Under the pieces are notes generated by a model. It was given only the letters and a program-made list of their open reading frames with translations, was not told the origin of the DNA and searched no databases. A program made the position numbers and the translations under genes. 64,000 bases of DNA from Acidithiobacillus_B sp049965315 (GTDB lineage: Bacteria; Pseudomonadota; Gammaproteobacteria; Acidithiobacillales; Acidithiobacillaceae): assembly GCF_049965315.1 (NCBI RefSeq), contig NZ_JBMFWL010000002.1, forward strand, positions 1 to 64,000, given 5' to 3'. Below, in pieces: positions 15,042 to 25,000 of the stretch (its first letter is position 1; each line of letters opens with the position of its first letter).

Positions 15042-17588
15042 TTACAGCCAGCGCATGAGACCCATTTCATAGGGGTGCGTCAGCAGCGTGTGATAAGGAA
15101 AGGTCCGGATCTGATAGCGCAAACTGCCGCAGAGATCCGGGGTTAGGGCCAGCACAAAATGCTCCTGCCCCTGATCGTTTTGCCCCGCCGGGAGGAAGCG
15201 ATAACTGTCCGGGCTGCGTTGCAGGGCTTCATAGTCACGCTCCAGAAGCAGTTCCACCACCACATCGGCGGGGTTCAGGCCGCCCAGATCCACATCCAGA
15301 TGCAGCTCCATGCCCTGGCCGAGCTGCAGGCGCTCGCGCCGCCCCTCCAGGGTGAGCAGGCGCACATTGGGCCATAACTCGCGGATGCGGCTCTTCCACA
15401 CCGCCAGCACCTGGGCCGCGACAAAGCTGTCCGCCGCAAAACGCCGCCCATTGCTGGCCGCCGGCCGATAGGCATCGCTGACATAGTCGGTCACCATGCG
15501 CTCGGCATTAAAGCGGGGAATGATGCTTTTCATGGAGGCCTTGGACATCTTCACCCAGCCGGGGGCATAGCCGTAGCTGCCCCGGTCGTAATAGAGCGGG
15601 GCCACCTCCTGTTCCAGAATGGTGTAGAGTTCGTTGGCTTCGTCATGACGGCTGTTGCCGCCGGCGTCGTCGGGATGGGGCTTGATGCCCCAGCCGTTGT
15701 AACCGTTGAAACCCTCTCCCCACCAGCCATCCAGGACGCTCAGGTTGATGACGCCATTGGCACCGGCCTTTTCTCCGGAGGTGCCGCTGGCTTCCAGGGG
15801 GTATTCCGGGTTGTTGAGCCAGACATCGACGCCGCTGACCAGATGACGGGCCAGGGCCAGGTCGTAGTTCTCGATGATATGGATATGCCCCAGGAACTGG
15901 GGATCATTGGCGAAACGGGCGATGCTGCGCACCAGGTCCTGGCCGGGGCTATCGGCAGGATGGGCCTTGCCGGCAAAGAGGAAAACGATGGGGCGTTCGC
16001 TGTGGGTAGCCAGTTGCCGCAAACGCTCCACATCGTCAAAGAGCAGGGTGGCGCGTTTGTAAGTGGCAAAGCGCCGGGCGAAGCCCACCACCAGCACATT
16101 GGGGTCAATGGGGTCGAGATGCCGCAACACCCGGTCCAGGCGCGCCTCACCCATGCCGTTGCGCAGATGCTGTTCGGTCAGATGCTGGCGCACCGTCGCC
16201 AGCATCTGGCTCTTCAGGGTCTGGCGAATGCTCCAGAAAAGGTGATCGGGGATCTGCGCCACCCGCTCCCAGAAGGGAATCTGCGAAAGCTGATTGCGCC
16301 ATTGTCCACCCAGGAGGCGATCCAGGGTATCCACCCACTCGGCAGCGAGGAAGCTGGGGATATGCACCCCATTGGTCACATAGCCGACGGGATTTTCCTC
16401 CGGTGGCACCTCCGGCCACAGGGGCGCCAGCATCCGCGCCGCCACGCCCCCGTGAATGCGGCTGACGCCGTTTTGCCAGCGCGATCCCCGTACCGCCAGC
16501 GCCGTCATGCTGAAACCCTCGCCGGGGTGCGCGCCCAGTTCGAGAAACGCCGGGGCATCCACCCCGCACTCGGCAATCATCATCCCAAAATATTCCCGCA
16601 CCATGTCGGCGGGGAAAATATCGTGCCCTGCGGGCACCGGGGTGTGGGTGGTAAAGACCGTGGAGGCGGCGACGGCCTCCACGGCGGCGTAAAAATCCAG
16701 CCCCTGGCCAACCAGCTCGCGGATCCGCTCCAGCACCAGAAAGGCCGCATGGCCTTCATTGATATGCCAAACGCTGGGCGCCAGCCCCACCGCCCGCAGG
16801 GCGCGCACTCCGCCGACGCCGAGGACGATCTCCTGCTGAATGCGCGTTTGCAGATCGCCGCCATAGAGGCGATGGGTAATATAGCGGTCCTGCTCCGTGT
16901 TTTCCGCGATGTTCGTATCCAGCAAATACAGGCGGATCCGCCCGACCTCCGCCACCCAGAGCTTGGCCTTGACGACGCGGCCGGGAAAGCAGTCGAGGCT
17001 GATGAGCACCTCGCCGCCATCATGGCGCAGCACCGGACGCACGGGCAGGTCCTCAAAGCGGGCATCCGTATAATCGGCCTGCTGGTTGCCCTGGGCGTCG
17101 ATGCGCTGGGAGAAATAACCCTGGCGGTAGAGAATACCCACGCTCACGAAGGGCAAGGACAAATCGCTGGCGGCCTTGCAGTGATCGCCGGCGAGAATGC
17201 CCAGCCCGCCGGAATAAATGGGGAAGCTCTCATGCAGACCGTATTCGGCGCAAAAATAGCCGATGAGGTCATCGGCGGCGAACTCGCCCGCCGGACCCTG
17301 CGTTTGCGGCTCCAGGAGATAGGTGTCGCGGGCCGACAGGACGCGATGATAGACATCGATGAACACGCGGTCCTGGGCGGCGGCCTGCAGGCGGCTTTCA
17401 TCCACCAGGCGCAGGAAGAGCTTGGGATTGTGACCCGTGGCCCGCCACAGGGCGGGGTCCAGGCGGGCAAAGAGGCTGCGGGTCTGGCGGTCCCAGCTAT
17501 ACCAGAGGTCTTCGGAGAGATCCACGAGACGGGCCAGCTTGCGGGGGATTTTGGGATTGACCTCGAGAAAAAAATTACTGGCGGGCAT
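15042..17588 (-). CDS. glgP: Alpha-glucan (glycogen) phosphorylase
   Basis: An 848-aa GT35 enzyme that releases glucose-1-phosphate from glycogen. Its N-terminus is of the DUF3417 type (LSEDLWYSWDRQTRSLFARLDP). The pyridoxal-phosphate lysine is at about residue 607 in GTSGEKAGANG, followed by NLSVLDGWWGEGFNGYNGW. YSGGLGILAGDH and WHINEGHAAF are further family signatures. The start at 17588 is preceded by AGGGAG at 8 nt. It lies 30 bp downstream of pepP on the same strand. This is the degradative arm of the glycogen system of the window. Confidence 0.95.
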   Translation of the reverse strand: MPASNFFLEVNPKIPRKLARLVDLSEDLWYSWDRQTRSLFARLDPALWRATGHNPKLFLRLVDESRLQAAAQDRVFIDVYHRVLSARDTYLLEPQTQGPAGEFAADDLIGYFCAEYGLHESFPIYSGGLGILAGDHCKAASDLSLPFVSVGILYRQGYFSQRIDAQGNQQADYTDARFEDLPVRPVLRHDGGEVLISLDCFPGRVVKAKLWVAEVGRIRLYLLDTNIAENTEQDRYITHRLYGGDLQTRIQQEIVLGVGGVRALRAVGLAPSVWHINEGHAAFLVLERIRELVGQGLDFYAAVEAVAASTVFTTHTPVPAGHDIFPADMVREYFGMMIAECGVDAPAFLELGAHPGEGFSMTALAVRGSRWQNGVSRIHGGVAARMLAPLWPEVPPEENPVGYVTNGVHIPSFLAAEWVDTLDRLLGGQWRNQLSQIPFWERVAQIPDHLFWSIRQTLKSQMLATVRQHLTEQHLRNGMGEARLDRVLRHLDPIDPNVLVVGFARRFATYKRATLLFDDVERLRQLATHSERPIVFLFAGKAHPADSPGQDLVRSIARFANDPQFLGHIHIIENYDLALARHLVSGVDVWLNNPEYPLEASGTSGEKAGANGVINLSVLDGWWGEGFNGYNGWGIKPHPDDAGGNSRHDEANELYTILEQEVAPLYYDRGSYGYAPGWVKMSKASMKSIIPRFNAERMVTDYVSDAYRPAASNGRRFAADSFVAAQVLAVWKSRIRELWPNVRLLTLEGRRERLQLGQGMELHLDVDLGGLNPADVVVELLLERDYEALQRSPDSYRFLPAGQNDQGQEHFVLALTPDLCGSLRYQIRTFPYHTLLTHPYEMGLMRWL

Positions 17589-17618
17589 GCATCGCTCCCT
17601 GTGACATGAGCTGCGCTA

Positions 17619-18950
17619 TCAATGTCCGATGGCCATGGCCGCTTCTACGGCGGCAATGCTCTTGGGCACATCGGCGGAAAGGATTTCGGGGCCATCCGCA
17701 CCGATCAGGACGTCATCCTCGATGCGAATGCCGATGCCGCGCCAGCGCTCCGGGATCGCCGGATTGTCGGGCGCGAAATAGAGGCCCGGCTCCACCGTGA
17801 GCACCATCCCGGCGGCCAGGGTGCGCCACTCCTTCCGGTTGACCCGGTAGTGTCCAACGTCATGCACATCCATGCCCAGCCAGTGACCGGTACGGTGCAT
17901 GTAAAAGGGCTTGTAGGCCGCCGTTTCGAGGACCTCATCCAGCCCCCCCCCCAGGATGCCCAGGTCGATGAGCCCTTGGGCGAGGACCCGCACGGCGGCG
18001 TCGTGATAATCCGTCACCGCGCGGCCTACGGAAAGGGCGGCCATGGCGGCCTCCTGACTGGCCAGGACCAGTTCGTAGATCTCCCGCTGGGCGGGGCTGA
18101 AGCGGCCGTTGACCGGGAGGGTGCGGGTGATGTCGCCGGCATAGCCTCCCACTTCCGCCCCCGCATCGATGAGTACCAGATCGCCATCCCGCAGCTCGTC
18201 GTCATTTTCCGTGTAATGCAGGATGCAGGCGTTGACGCCGCCACCCACAATGCTGGGGTAGGAAGGAGAAGGCGCCCCGAGACGGTGAAAGACGTATTCG
18301 ATCTCCGCTGCCAGTTGATACTCCGTAAGCCCGGGACGGCAGGAGCGCATGGCATGGCGATGGCCGGCGCCGCTGATCCCCACCGCCGCGCGCAGGATCT
18401 CGGCCTCGGCGGCATCCTTGAACAGGCGCATCTCGTGGATCAGCTCGCTGCCGTCCACCACTTCCCGGGGATAGCGGATGCCCTGGCGGATCTTGGCCTT
18501 GGCCAGGTTGCGCCAATGCAGGACCCGGGCATCGAAGTCTGCCTGCCGGCCCATGGGATAAAACAAGATCTCCCGATCCTCCAGCAGTTGCGGCAGGATC
18601 TCGTCCACCTCGTGGATGCCCAGCACCCGGTCCACCCCGCATTGCTGCCGTGCGCCCTCCAGGCCGGCACGCCGGCCTTCCCAGACTTCCCGTTGCGGGT
18701 CCGCGGGTCGACAGAAGAGAATCTGCTCCCCGTCGGGGTGGCCGGGCGCCAGCACCAGGAGCGCCTCGGGCTCGGTGAAACCGGTCAGGTAGGCAAAATC
18801 GCTATCGGCGCGAAAGGGATATTGCACATCGCCGTTACGCTCCTTGACCATAGCCGTCGGGATGATGGCGACTCCTTCCTGCCCCATTTGCGCCATGAGG
18901 CGACGGCGGCGAGCCAGGTAATCGGGACGGGGCAAGGACAACGAACGCAT
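17619..18950 (-). CDS. pepP: Xaa-Pro aminopeptidase
   Basis: A 443-aa M24B metallopeptidase that removes N-terminal residues before proline. The five dinuclear-metal ligands are visible: IDAGAEVGGYAGDITRT (two Asp), HRTGHWLGMDVHDVG (His), TVEPGLYF (Glu) and GIRIEDDVLI (Glu). The N-terminal AMP_N domain has FRADSDFAYLTGF. Length matches E. coli PepP (441 aa). GGAGG lies 7 nt before the ATG. It may share a transcript with glgP (30-bp gap). Confidence 0.95.
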   Translation of the reverse strand: MRSLSLPRPDYLARRRRLMAQMGQEGVAIIPTAMVKERNGDVQYPFRADSDFAYLTGFTEPEALLVLAPGHPDGEQILFCRPADPQREVWEGRRAGLEGARQQCGVDRVLGIHEVDEILPQLLEDREILFYPMGRQADFDARVLHWRNLAKAKIRQGIRYPREVVDGSELIHEMRLFKDAAEAEILRAAVGISGAGHRHAMRSCRPGLTEYQLAAEIEYVFHRLGAPSPSYPSIVGGGVNACILHYTENDDELRDGDLVLIDAGAEVGGYAGDITRTLPVNGRFSPAQREIYELVLASQEAAMAALSVGRAVTDYHDAAVRVLAQGLIDLGILGGGLDEVLETAAYKPFYMHRTGHWLGMDVHDVGHYRVNRKEWRTLAAGMVLTVEPGLYFAPDNPAIPERWRGIGIRIEDDVLIGADGPEILSADVPKSIAAVEAAMAIGH

Positions 18951-19007
18951 GGGCAGACCTCCATTTTGTGTCCATTATGGCATAGCGGGCCACCGGGGGC
19001 GACGTCC

Positions 19008-20363
19008 CTAGATCTCGAAGGCCGCCGCAATGGCATCCCCCAGGCGGGCCGCCGGGGCCAGGGTGAAGCCCCGCGGCGCCGGCTCCACCCCGGCGCGGGG
19101 CAGGATCGCGCCGTGGAAACCGAGCTTGACGGCCTCGCGCAAGCGCGCGGCGCTGCCGGCCACGGCGCGCACCTCGCCGGCCAAGCCCAACTCGCCGAAG
19201 ACCACCCGCCGCCCGCTCACCGGCCGGTTGCGGAAGCTGCTGAGCAAGGCCAGGGCCACGGCCAGGTCCGCCGCCGGCTCGTTCACCCGCACCCCGCCGG
19301 CAATATTGACGAAGACGTCCTGGTCGAAAAAGGCGCTGCCGCCGTGGCGATGGAGTATGGCCAGCAGCAGGGAAAGGCGATTGGGGTCCAGGCCGATGGC
19401 CACCCGGCGCGGGTTCGCCAAGGGGCTGGGAGTAACCAGGGCCTGCACCTCCACCAGCAAGGGCCGCGTCCCTTCCTGGGTGGCCAGGACCACACTGCCC
19501 GGCACCGGTCCCTCGTGCTGGGAAAGGAAAAGTTGCGAGGGGTTGGCCACTTCCGTAAGCCCTGCCTCCTGCATCTGGAAGACCCCCAGTTCGTTGGCCG
19601 CACCAAAGCGGTTTTTGATGGCGCGCACGATGCGATAGGGGCTCCCCGCCTCCCCCTCGAAATACAGGACCGTATCCACCATGTGCTCCAGGACGCGGGG
19701 GCCGGCGATGGCCCCCTCCTTGGTGACGTGGCCCACCAGCCAGACGGTGCTCGCATTGGCCTTGGCGTGGCGCACCAGGCGGGCCGCGCATTCGCGCACC
19801 TGGGACACCGAGCCGGGGGCCGACTGCAGGGTATCCGTATAGACCGTCTGGATGGAATCCACCACCACCACGGCGGGACTCTCCCGGCTGAGCAGTGCCT
19901 CGATGGCCTCCAGGTGATTTTCCGCCACCACCCGGATATGGCTCGAACCGAGGCCGAGGCGCTGGCCGCGCAGGGCCACCTGGGCCGCCGACTCCTCCCC
20001 CGTCACATAGAGCACCGAACAGGCCTGGGCCATGTAATGAGCGGCTTGCAGGAGCAGGGTGGATTTGCCGATGCCGGGATCGCCCCCCAGCAGGATGGCC
20101 GCTCCGGTCACCTGTCCGCCGCCCAGCACCCGATCCAACTCTCCCAGGCCGGTGGCCATGCGCCCGGCGTCTTCCAGGGGCACCTCGTGGAGCCATTGGG
20201 GAGGGCTGGCGGTGGCATAGGCCGTAGAGGCCTTGGCGACGCCCTTTTCCGCCCGTTGCTCCACCAGGCTGTTCCAGGCGCCGCAGTCGGGGCAGCGGCC
20301 CAGCCATTTGTTGCTGACGCCGCCGCAATCCTGGCAAACGTAAATGGATTTGGCGCGGGTCAC
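19008..20363 (-). CDS. radA: DNA repair protein RadA/Sms
   Basis: A 451-aa RecA-like ATPase that helps process recombination intermediates. It has an N-terminal C4 zinc finger at C10, C13, C24 and C27, Walker A GDPGIGKSTLLLQ, and the RadA-specific KNRFGAANELGVF. The Lon-like C-terminal domain ends GFHGAILPRAGVE. The start is GTG at 20363 and overlaps the alr stop as GTGA, so translation is probably coupled. Confidence 0.96.
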   Translation of the reverse strand: MTRAKSIYVCQDCGGVSNKWLGRCPDCGAWNSLVEQRAEKGVAKASTAYATASPPQWLHEVPLEDAGRMATGLGELDRVLGGGQVTGAAILLGGDPGIGKSTLLLQAAHYMAQACSVLYVTGEESAAQVALRGQRLGLGSSHIRVVAENHLEAIEALLSRESPAVVVVDSIQTVYTDTLQSAPGSVSQVRECAARLVRHAKANASTVWLVGHVTKEGAIAGPRVLEHMVDTVLYFEGEAGSPYRIVRAIKNRFGAANELGVFQMQEAGLTEVANPSQLFLSQHEGPVPGSVVLATQEGTRPLLVEVQALVTPSPLANPRRVAIGLDPNRLSLLLAILHRHGGSAFFDQDVFVNIAGGVRVNEPAADLAVALALLSSFRNRPVSGRRVVFGELGLAGEVRAVAGSAARLREAVKLGFHGAILPRAGVEPAPRGFTLAPAARLGDAIAAAFEI

Positions 20364-21454
20364 GGCACCCGTTCCCGGGGCACGCGCGCCTGGATGCGGC
20401 AGCTCAGTTCATAGGGAATGGTGTCCAGCCGCTCGGCCAGGCTTTCCACGCTGGGTCCGGCGCGTCCCATGAGCACCACCGGGTCGCCCACGCCGGCGCG
20501 CAGGTCCGTCAGGTCCACAAAAAGCATGTCCATGCTCACCCGCCCGAGGGTCACCGTCGGCTGACCAGCCACCTGCACCGGTGTTCCCGTCCCCGCTCCC
20601 CGCGGGTACCCATCCCCGTAACCCGCCGCCACCACCCCCACCCGCCGCGGGCCAGCCGCCTGCCACGCCGCGCCATAGCCCAGCCAATCTCCGGCGACGA
20701 GGTCATGGACGGCGATCAGCTTGCTGCGCCAGGACAAGACCGGCTGCAGGCCCAGATCCGCGCCGTCCCGCCCGGAAAAGGGCGAGAGCCCGTAGAGCAT
20801 GAGGCCGGGGCGCACCCAGGTGTAATGGGGCCCCGGCAGGGCCAGGAGCGCGGCGGAATTGACCAGGGAGTGCTGCCCCTCCAGACGGTCATCGGCACCT
20901 TCCACCGCGGCGGCGAAGGCGTTGATCTGGCGTTGATTATAGGGATCTGCCGGGGTATCGGGGCGTGCCAGGTGGCTCATCAGGCCCAGCACGCGCCAGG
21001 CCGGAAAGGCGCGCAGGCGGGCATAGATCTCCGTCAAGGCGGAAGGGTCAAAACCCAGGCGGTGCATCCCGCTGTCCACCTTGAGGAAAAAAAGCGCGGG
21101 CGCCGCCCCGGCGCGCGCTTCGAGCCACTGCAACTGCCGCCAGTCATGCACGACGAGGGTCAGTTGCAAGGCCAGCGCCAGCTCCAGCTCCTCCGCCGCA
21201 AAGGGACCTTCGAGGAGGACGATGGGCTGCTCCAGGCCCAGGGCACGGAGCTGCTGCGCCTCTTCCAGGGAGGCCACGGCAAAGGCGTCCACCCCCGCGG
21301 CGCCCAGCACCGGCGCGCAGAGGGCCGCCCCATGGCCGTAGGCATCGGCCTTGACCACGGCCATGATCCGGCAACCCGGGGCCCGCGCCCTTACCACCCC
21401 CACATTATGGTGCAGGGCACCGGCCGAAATCTGCGCAACGATGGGGCGGCTCAT
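20360..21454 (-). CDS. alr: Alanine racemase
   Basis: A 364-aa fold-type III PLP enzyme making D-alanine for peptidoglycan. The PLP lysine is K35 in VVKADAYGHGA, and the opposing catalytic tyrosine sits in WLGYGAAWQA. The substrate-side signature SMDMLFVDLTDL and the C-terminal IPYELSCRIQARVPR are typical. It lies in the order dnaB-alr-radA, a common arrangement in gamma- and betaproteobacteria, and its stop overlaps radA. Confidence 0.95.
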   Translation of the reverse strand: MSRPIVAQISAGALHHNVGVVRARAPGCRIMAVVKADAYGHGAALCAPVLGAAGVDAFAVASLEEAQQLRALGLEQPIVLLEGPFAAEELELALALQLTLVVHDWRQLQWLEARAGAAPALFFLKVDSGMHRLGFDPSALTEIYARLRAFPAWRVLGLMSHLARPDTPADPYNQRQINAFAAAVEGADDRLEGQHSLVNSAALLALPGPHYTWVRPGLMLYGLSPFSGRDGADLGLQPVLSWRSKLIAVHDLVAGDWLGYGAAWQAAGPRRVGVVAAGYGDGYPRGAGTGTPVQVAGQPTVTLGRVSMDMLFVDLTDLRAGVGDPVVLMGRAGPSVESLAERLDTIPYELSCRIQARVPRERVP

Positions 21455-21475
21455 GACGGCCTGCCCGGCGCGCGA

Positions 21476-22852
21476 TCAGGAAGCAAAGTGGTCCATGGGC
21501 GGGGCATAGTTTTCAAAGCGGGTATATTCTCCAAAAAAGCTCATGCGTACCGAGCCGATGGGGCCATTGCGCTGCTTGCCGATGATCACTTCGGCAATGC
21601 CCTTGACCTCCTCCTTGTCCTTGAAATAAACCTCATCACGGTAAAGGAAAAGAATGAGGTCCGCATCCTGTTCGATGGCCCCGGACTCGCGCAGATCCGC
21701 CATCTGCGGCCGCTTTTCGGTCCGGTTTTCCAGCCCGCGATTGAGTTGGGAGAGGGCGACGACCGGAATGCTCAACTCCTTGGACAGGGCCTTGAGGGAG
21801 CGGCTGATTTCCGAGATCTCGGCCACCCGGTTATCGGCCCGGCCCGGCACTTGCATGAGCTGCAGGTAGTCCACGATCACCAGGGCCAGGCCGTGATCGC
21901 GCTTGAGGCGTCGCGCCCGCGAGCGCAACTCCACCGGCGTCAACGCCGCCGAGTCATCCACAAAGAGGGGCGCCGTGCTCAACTCGCCCACCGCATGGGC
22001 GATGCGCGGCCAGTCGTCATTGCCGAGGGTGCCATTGCGCAACCGGTGCTGATCCACGCGGCCCCGGGAAGAAAGGGCGCGGAGGACGATCTCCTCCGTG
22101 GGCATCTCCATGCTGAACACCGCCACCGGCGCCTTTTCGATACAGGCCACATGCTCGGCGATATTCATGGCGAAGGAGGTCTTGCCCATGCTCGGGCGGC
22201 CGGCGATGATGATGAGTTGCCCCGGATGCAGGCCCGAGGTCTTTTCGTCGAGATCGGCAAAACCCGTGGAAAGGCCGGTAATGCCTTTCTTTTCACGGGC
22301 GATGCGCTCGATGCGGTCGATCACCTGGGGCAGGGCCGTTTTCAACTGGGTAAAGCCTTCGCTGCCGCGCTGCTGGCCTTCGGCCAGGCGAAACACCTTG
22401 CCCTCCGCCTCATCCAGCAAGGCCTGCGCGTCGCGCCCCTCGGGATGATAGGCCAACTCGGCGATTTCCCGTCCCACCTGGATCAGGTCGCGCAGCATCG
22501 CCCGGTCGCGGACGATCTGCGCATAGGCCCCCACATTGGCCGCCGAGGGTGTTTCATTGGCCAGCAGGATCAGATATTGCAAACCGCCCGCATCGGCGAG
22601 CTGTTCGCGATCCTGCAGGTATTGGGAAATGGTGATGGCGTCAACGGGCCGACCTTCCCCCATCATGGCGGAGATGGCCGCGAAGATCAGCCGATGACGG
22701 CGCTCGTAAAACGCCGATTCCGTGACGATCTCGGCGATCTGATCCCAACTGCCGGGATCGATGAGCACGGCGCCCAGCACCGACTGCTCCGCCTCCGCCG
22801 CATGGGGCGGGGCCTTGACGCCGCCTCCCCCCAAGGCCTCCGCCCTATCCAT
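21476..22852 (-). CDS. dnaB: Replicative DNA helicase
   Basis: A 458-aa hexameric helicase that unwinds DNA at the fork. The N-terminal DnaB domain starts PPHAAEAEQSVLGAVLID. The RecA-like domain has Walker A GRPSMGKTSFAMNI, Walker B-like LALVIVDYLQLM, and the SRSLKALSKELSIPVVALSQLNR region. No intein is present. It lies 30 bp downstream of rplI in the rpsF operon. Confidence 0.97.
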   Translation of the reverse strand: MDRAEALGGGGVKAPPHAAEAEQSVLGAVLIDPGSWDQIAEIVTESAFYERRHRLIFAAISAMMGEGRPVDAITISQYLQDREQLADAGGLQYLILLANETPSAANVGAYAQIVRDRAMLRDLIQVGREIAELAYHPEGRDAQALLDEAEGKVFRLAEGQQRGSEGFTQLKTALPQVIDRIERIAREKKGITGLSTGFADLDEKTSGLHPGQLIIIAGRPSMGKTSFAMNIAEHVACIEKAPVAVFSMEMPTEEIVLRALSSRGRVDQHRLRNGTLGNDDWPRIAHAVGELSTAPLFVDDSAALTPVELRSRARRLKRDHGLALVIVDYLQLMQVPGRADNRVAEISEISRSLKALSKELSIPVVALSQLNRGLENRTEKRPQMADLRESGAIEQDADLILFLYRDEVYFKDKEEVKGIAEVIIGKQRNGPIGSVRMSFFGEYTRFENYAPPMDHFAS

Positions 22853-22882
22853 GCCCAGCCGACCGGCTGCCAGGGTACGGCA

Positions 22883-23329
22883 TCACGCGCGGCTGACGTG
22901 CACCATCACCTCCAGCTCGACTTCCGGATGCAAATGCAGCCGTACGGGATACTCGCCGACCCGCTTGATGGGACCTTCGGCCAAACGGATCTCGCCATGG
23001 GCCACTTCCTGACCCAGGGCCAGCAACGCGGCGCTGATGTCATGCAAGCCCACCGAACCGAAGAGGCGTCCGTCCTCGCCCGCCTGAATGGCGATCTTGA
23101 CCACCAGATCGGCAAGGGCGGCGGCACGGGCCTGGGCCGCCTGCAAGCGCGCCAACTCGGCCTGTTCCAGGGCCGCCTTGCGCGCCTGGAAGGCCTCCAG
23201 ACTGGCGTTCGTAGCCACTACCGCCTTGCCCTGGGGAACCAGGAAATTCCGTCCATAACCGGGCCGCACCTCCACCACATCGCCCAGCCGCCCCAACTTG
23301 TTAATGCGTTCCAGCAAGATCACTTTCAT
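22883..23329 (-). CDS. rplI: 50S ribosomal protein L9
   Basis: A 148-aa protein with the L9 N-terminal signature MKVILLERINKLGRLGDVV and GYGRNFLVPQGKAV, a long central helix rich in Ala, and the C-terminal domain ending VMVHVSRA. The ATG at 23329 is used. A TTG directly upstream would add one Met but is not needed. GGGAGGAT lies 6 nt before the ATG. Part of rpsF-rpsR-DUF2232-rplI-dnaB. Confidence 0.96.
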   Translation of the reverse strand: MKVILLERINKLGRLGDVVEVRPGYGRNFLVPQGKAVVATNASLEAFQARKAALEQAELARLQAAQARAAALADLVVKIAIQAGEDGRLFGSVGLHDISAALLALGQEVAHGEIRLAEGPIKRVGEYPVRLHLHPEVELEVMVHVSRA

Positions 23330-23363
23330 CAATCCATCCTCCCAAAAATCAAAGCATCACCCA

Positions 23364-24281
23364 TTAGGAACGACGCGCCGAGATGCGTTCGCGCAAATGG
23401 AAAATCCGGTCCAGCAAGCCTAGAAAACTGGTCAGCAGGAGAACCTGCGACAGCAGCACCAGCACCACATAAAAAGCCACCAGGGCCGCCCGCGGCCATG
23501 CCCGGGCGGCAAACCACAGATGGATGAGACTCAGGCCCTGGAGCAAATAAAAACTCCCCAGGAGCAACACGAGATTCTGCGCCAGCCAGAGCAGCGGACC
23601 GTGGACCGCCCAGGTCGACAGGACGGCCGCCGAAAAGAGCCAGAGCACCGGTCCAGGCACCGTCCAATCACGAAACGAGCGCTCGGGCTGGGAATGAGCG
23701 AGCAGCCGATCGCGCCAGCGGCTGGCCAGCAGGGCGGCCAGCACCCAGAACAGCCCCATGGCCGATGCCAGCAAGGCGGGCATCAGCCGCGCCAGTTCCC
23801 CCAGCATCTGCCGCTGTACCGGCCCCAGATCCTTCACCACGGAGGCCGTGGCCCGCGCCACCTGCGCCTGCCAGAAGGCCTCCCCCTGCGCTCCGGGAAT
23901 GACCCATAAGGTCAAGGCCAGAGTCCCCAGGGCCAGCAGCAGGGCGGCCCAGGCCACCCCCGACCAGTCCTGACGGCGCAGCAGGCCCTCTCCCAGCAAT
24001 CGCCCCGGCAACCAGGCGGCAAGGCCGAAGGCCAGGGCATAGGAGGGATCCAGGGTGAAGAGCGCCGTCGCCACGCCGGCGATGGCCAGCACCTCCAGAC
24101 TCTCGCGCCGCCCCGCCTGGGTGACCACCAGCGCCACCAGGCTGGCGCAAAGCAGGAGCAGCGGTCCGGCCAGAACCGGCAGCAAGGCCGCCAGGGTAAA
24201 CGTCATCGCCAGCGTCAGGCTGGCTTGCCAACGCCCCCGCAGGAACCATTGCAAAGCCGCTGCATCCCCTCGCCCTGCCAC
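23364..24281 (-). CDS. DUF2232 family multi-pass membrane protein
   Basis: A 305-aa hydrophobic protein with about eight transmembrane segments and a basic C-terminal tail (RIFHLRERISARRS). It occupies the slot between rpsR and rplI where many proteobacteria carry a DUF2232 protein, and its length fits. No catalytic motif is visible and its function is unknown. The start is a GTG at 24281, 15 bp after rpsR, with only a distant GAGGGC; start confidence is moderate. Confidence 0.75.
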   Translation of the reverse strand: MAGRGDAAALQWFLRGRWQASLTLAMTFTLAALLPVLAGPLLLLCASLVALVVTQAGRRESLEVLAIAGVATALFTLDPSYALAFGLAAWLPGRLLGEGLLRRQDWSGVAWAALLLALGTLALTLWVIPGAQGEAFWQAQVARATASVVKDLGPVQRQMLGELARLMPALLASAMGLFWVLAALLASRWRDRLLAHSQPERSFRDWTVPGPVLWLFSAAVLSTWAVHGPLLWLAQNLVLLLGSFYLLQGLSLIHLWFAARAWPRAALVAFYVVLVLLSQVLLLTSFLGLLDRIFHLRERISARRS

Positions 24282-24296
24282 GGGGCCGTATCGCCC

Positions 24297-24578
24297 TCAG
24301 CGCACGACGTAGGCCAGCAAGGCCAGAAAGCGCGCGCGCTTGATGGCCGTAGCCAGTTGCCGCTGATAGAGGGCGCTGGTGCCGGTAATGCGGCTGGGGA
24401 CGATCTTGCCGGTTTCGCCCACATAACCCTGCAATGTTTTCAGGTCCTTGTAGTCGATTTCCTTGACGCCCTCGGCACGGAAGCGGCAAAACTTCCGGCG
24501 GCGAAAGAAACTGCCACCGCCGCCGCGCTTGTCGCCATCGCTGTCCCGATCCCTGTCCTTGTCTCGATTGAATGCCAT
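24297..24578 (-). CDS. rpsR: 30S ribosomal protein S18
   Basis: A 93-aa protein containing the S18 core FRRRKFCRFRAEGVKEIDYKD, then GKIVPSRITGTSALYQRQLATAIKRARFLALLAYV. The N-terminal extension is unusually charged (NRDKDRDRDSDGDKR followed by GGGG), about 15 residues more than the E. coli protein. GGAGG lies 6 nt before the ATG. Confidence 0.96.
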   Translation of the reverse strand: MAFNRDKDRDRDSDGDKRGGGGSFFRRRKFCRFRAEGVKEIDYKDLKTLQGYVGETGKIVPSRITGTSALYQRQLATAIKRARFLALLAYVVR

Positions 24579-24593
24579 GTCCTGCCTCCGGCC

Positions 24594-24995
24594 TTATTCG
24601 GCTACCAGCATGTCGCTGGGGTTGGTTTCACTTTCCGTCTCGGTCACCACGTCATCGCTGCGCTCGCGGCGCTCGTTTTCGTCACGGGCCAGGGGTGAAG
24701 GAGTGGTGACGGCCTCGGCGCGGGCCAGCACCAGGTGGCGAAGAACGGCATCGCTGAAGCGGAAGGCATCTTCGAGTTCGGCCAGGGCGGCACCGGTGCA
24801 TTCGATATTCATCAGGACGTAATGGGCCTTGTGCGCCTTCTTGATGGGGTAGGCCAACTGGCGGCGGCCCCAGTCTTCCAGACGATGGATATGACCGCCG
24901 TCCCCTTCGATCATGCCGCGATAGCGCTCGACCATCTGGGGGACCTGCTCGCTTTGATCCGGATGGACCAAAAATACTATTTCATAATGACGCAA
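24594..24995 (-). CDS. rpsF: 30S ribosomal protein S6
   Basis: A 133-aa protein. With a TTG start at 24995 the product begins MRHYEIVFLVHPDQ, the canonical S6 N-terminus, and AAGGAG stands 6 nt upstream. The longer frame (GTG at 25016) would place that ribosome-binding site inside the gene and add seven unrelated residues, so TTG is chosen. The core GGHIHRLEDWGRRQLAYPIKKAHKAHY is diagnostic. The C-terminal tail (about 100-133) is acidic and low in complexity. First gene of the ribosomal operon. Confidence 0.94.
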   Translation of the reverse strand: MRHYEIVFLVHPDQSEQVPQMVERYRGMIEGDGGHIHRLEDWGRRQLAYPIKKAHKAHYVLMNIECTGAALAELEDAFRFSDAVLRHLVLARAEAVTTPSPLARDENERRERSDDVVTETESETNPSDMLVAE

Positions 24996-25000
24996 AATGC

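Noticed and set aside
17622..23527. Plus-strand frames of 930 and 940 codons opposite pepP, radA, alr, dnaB and rplI
   Set aside because: Each crosses several conserved genes of the opposite strand and the products look like antisense shadows.
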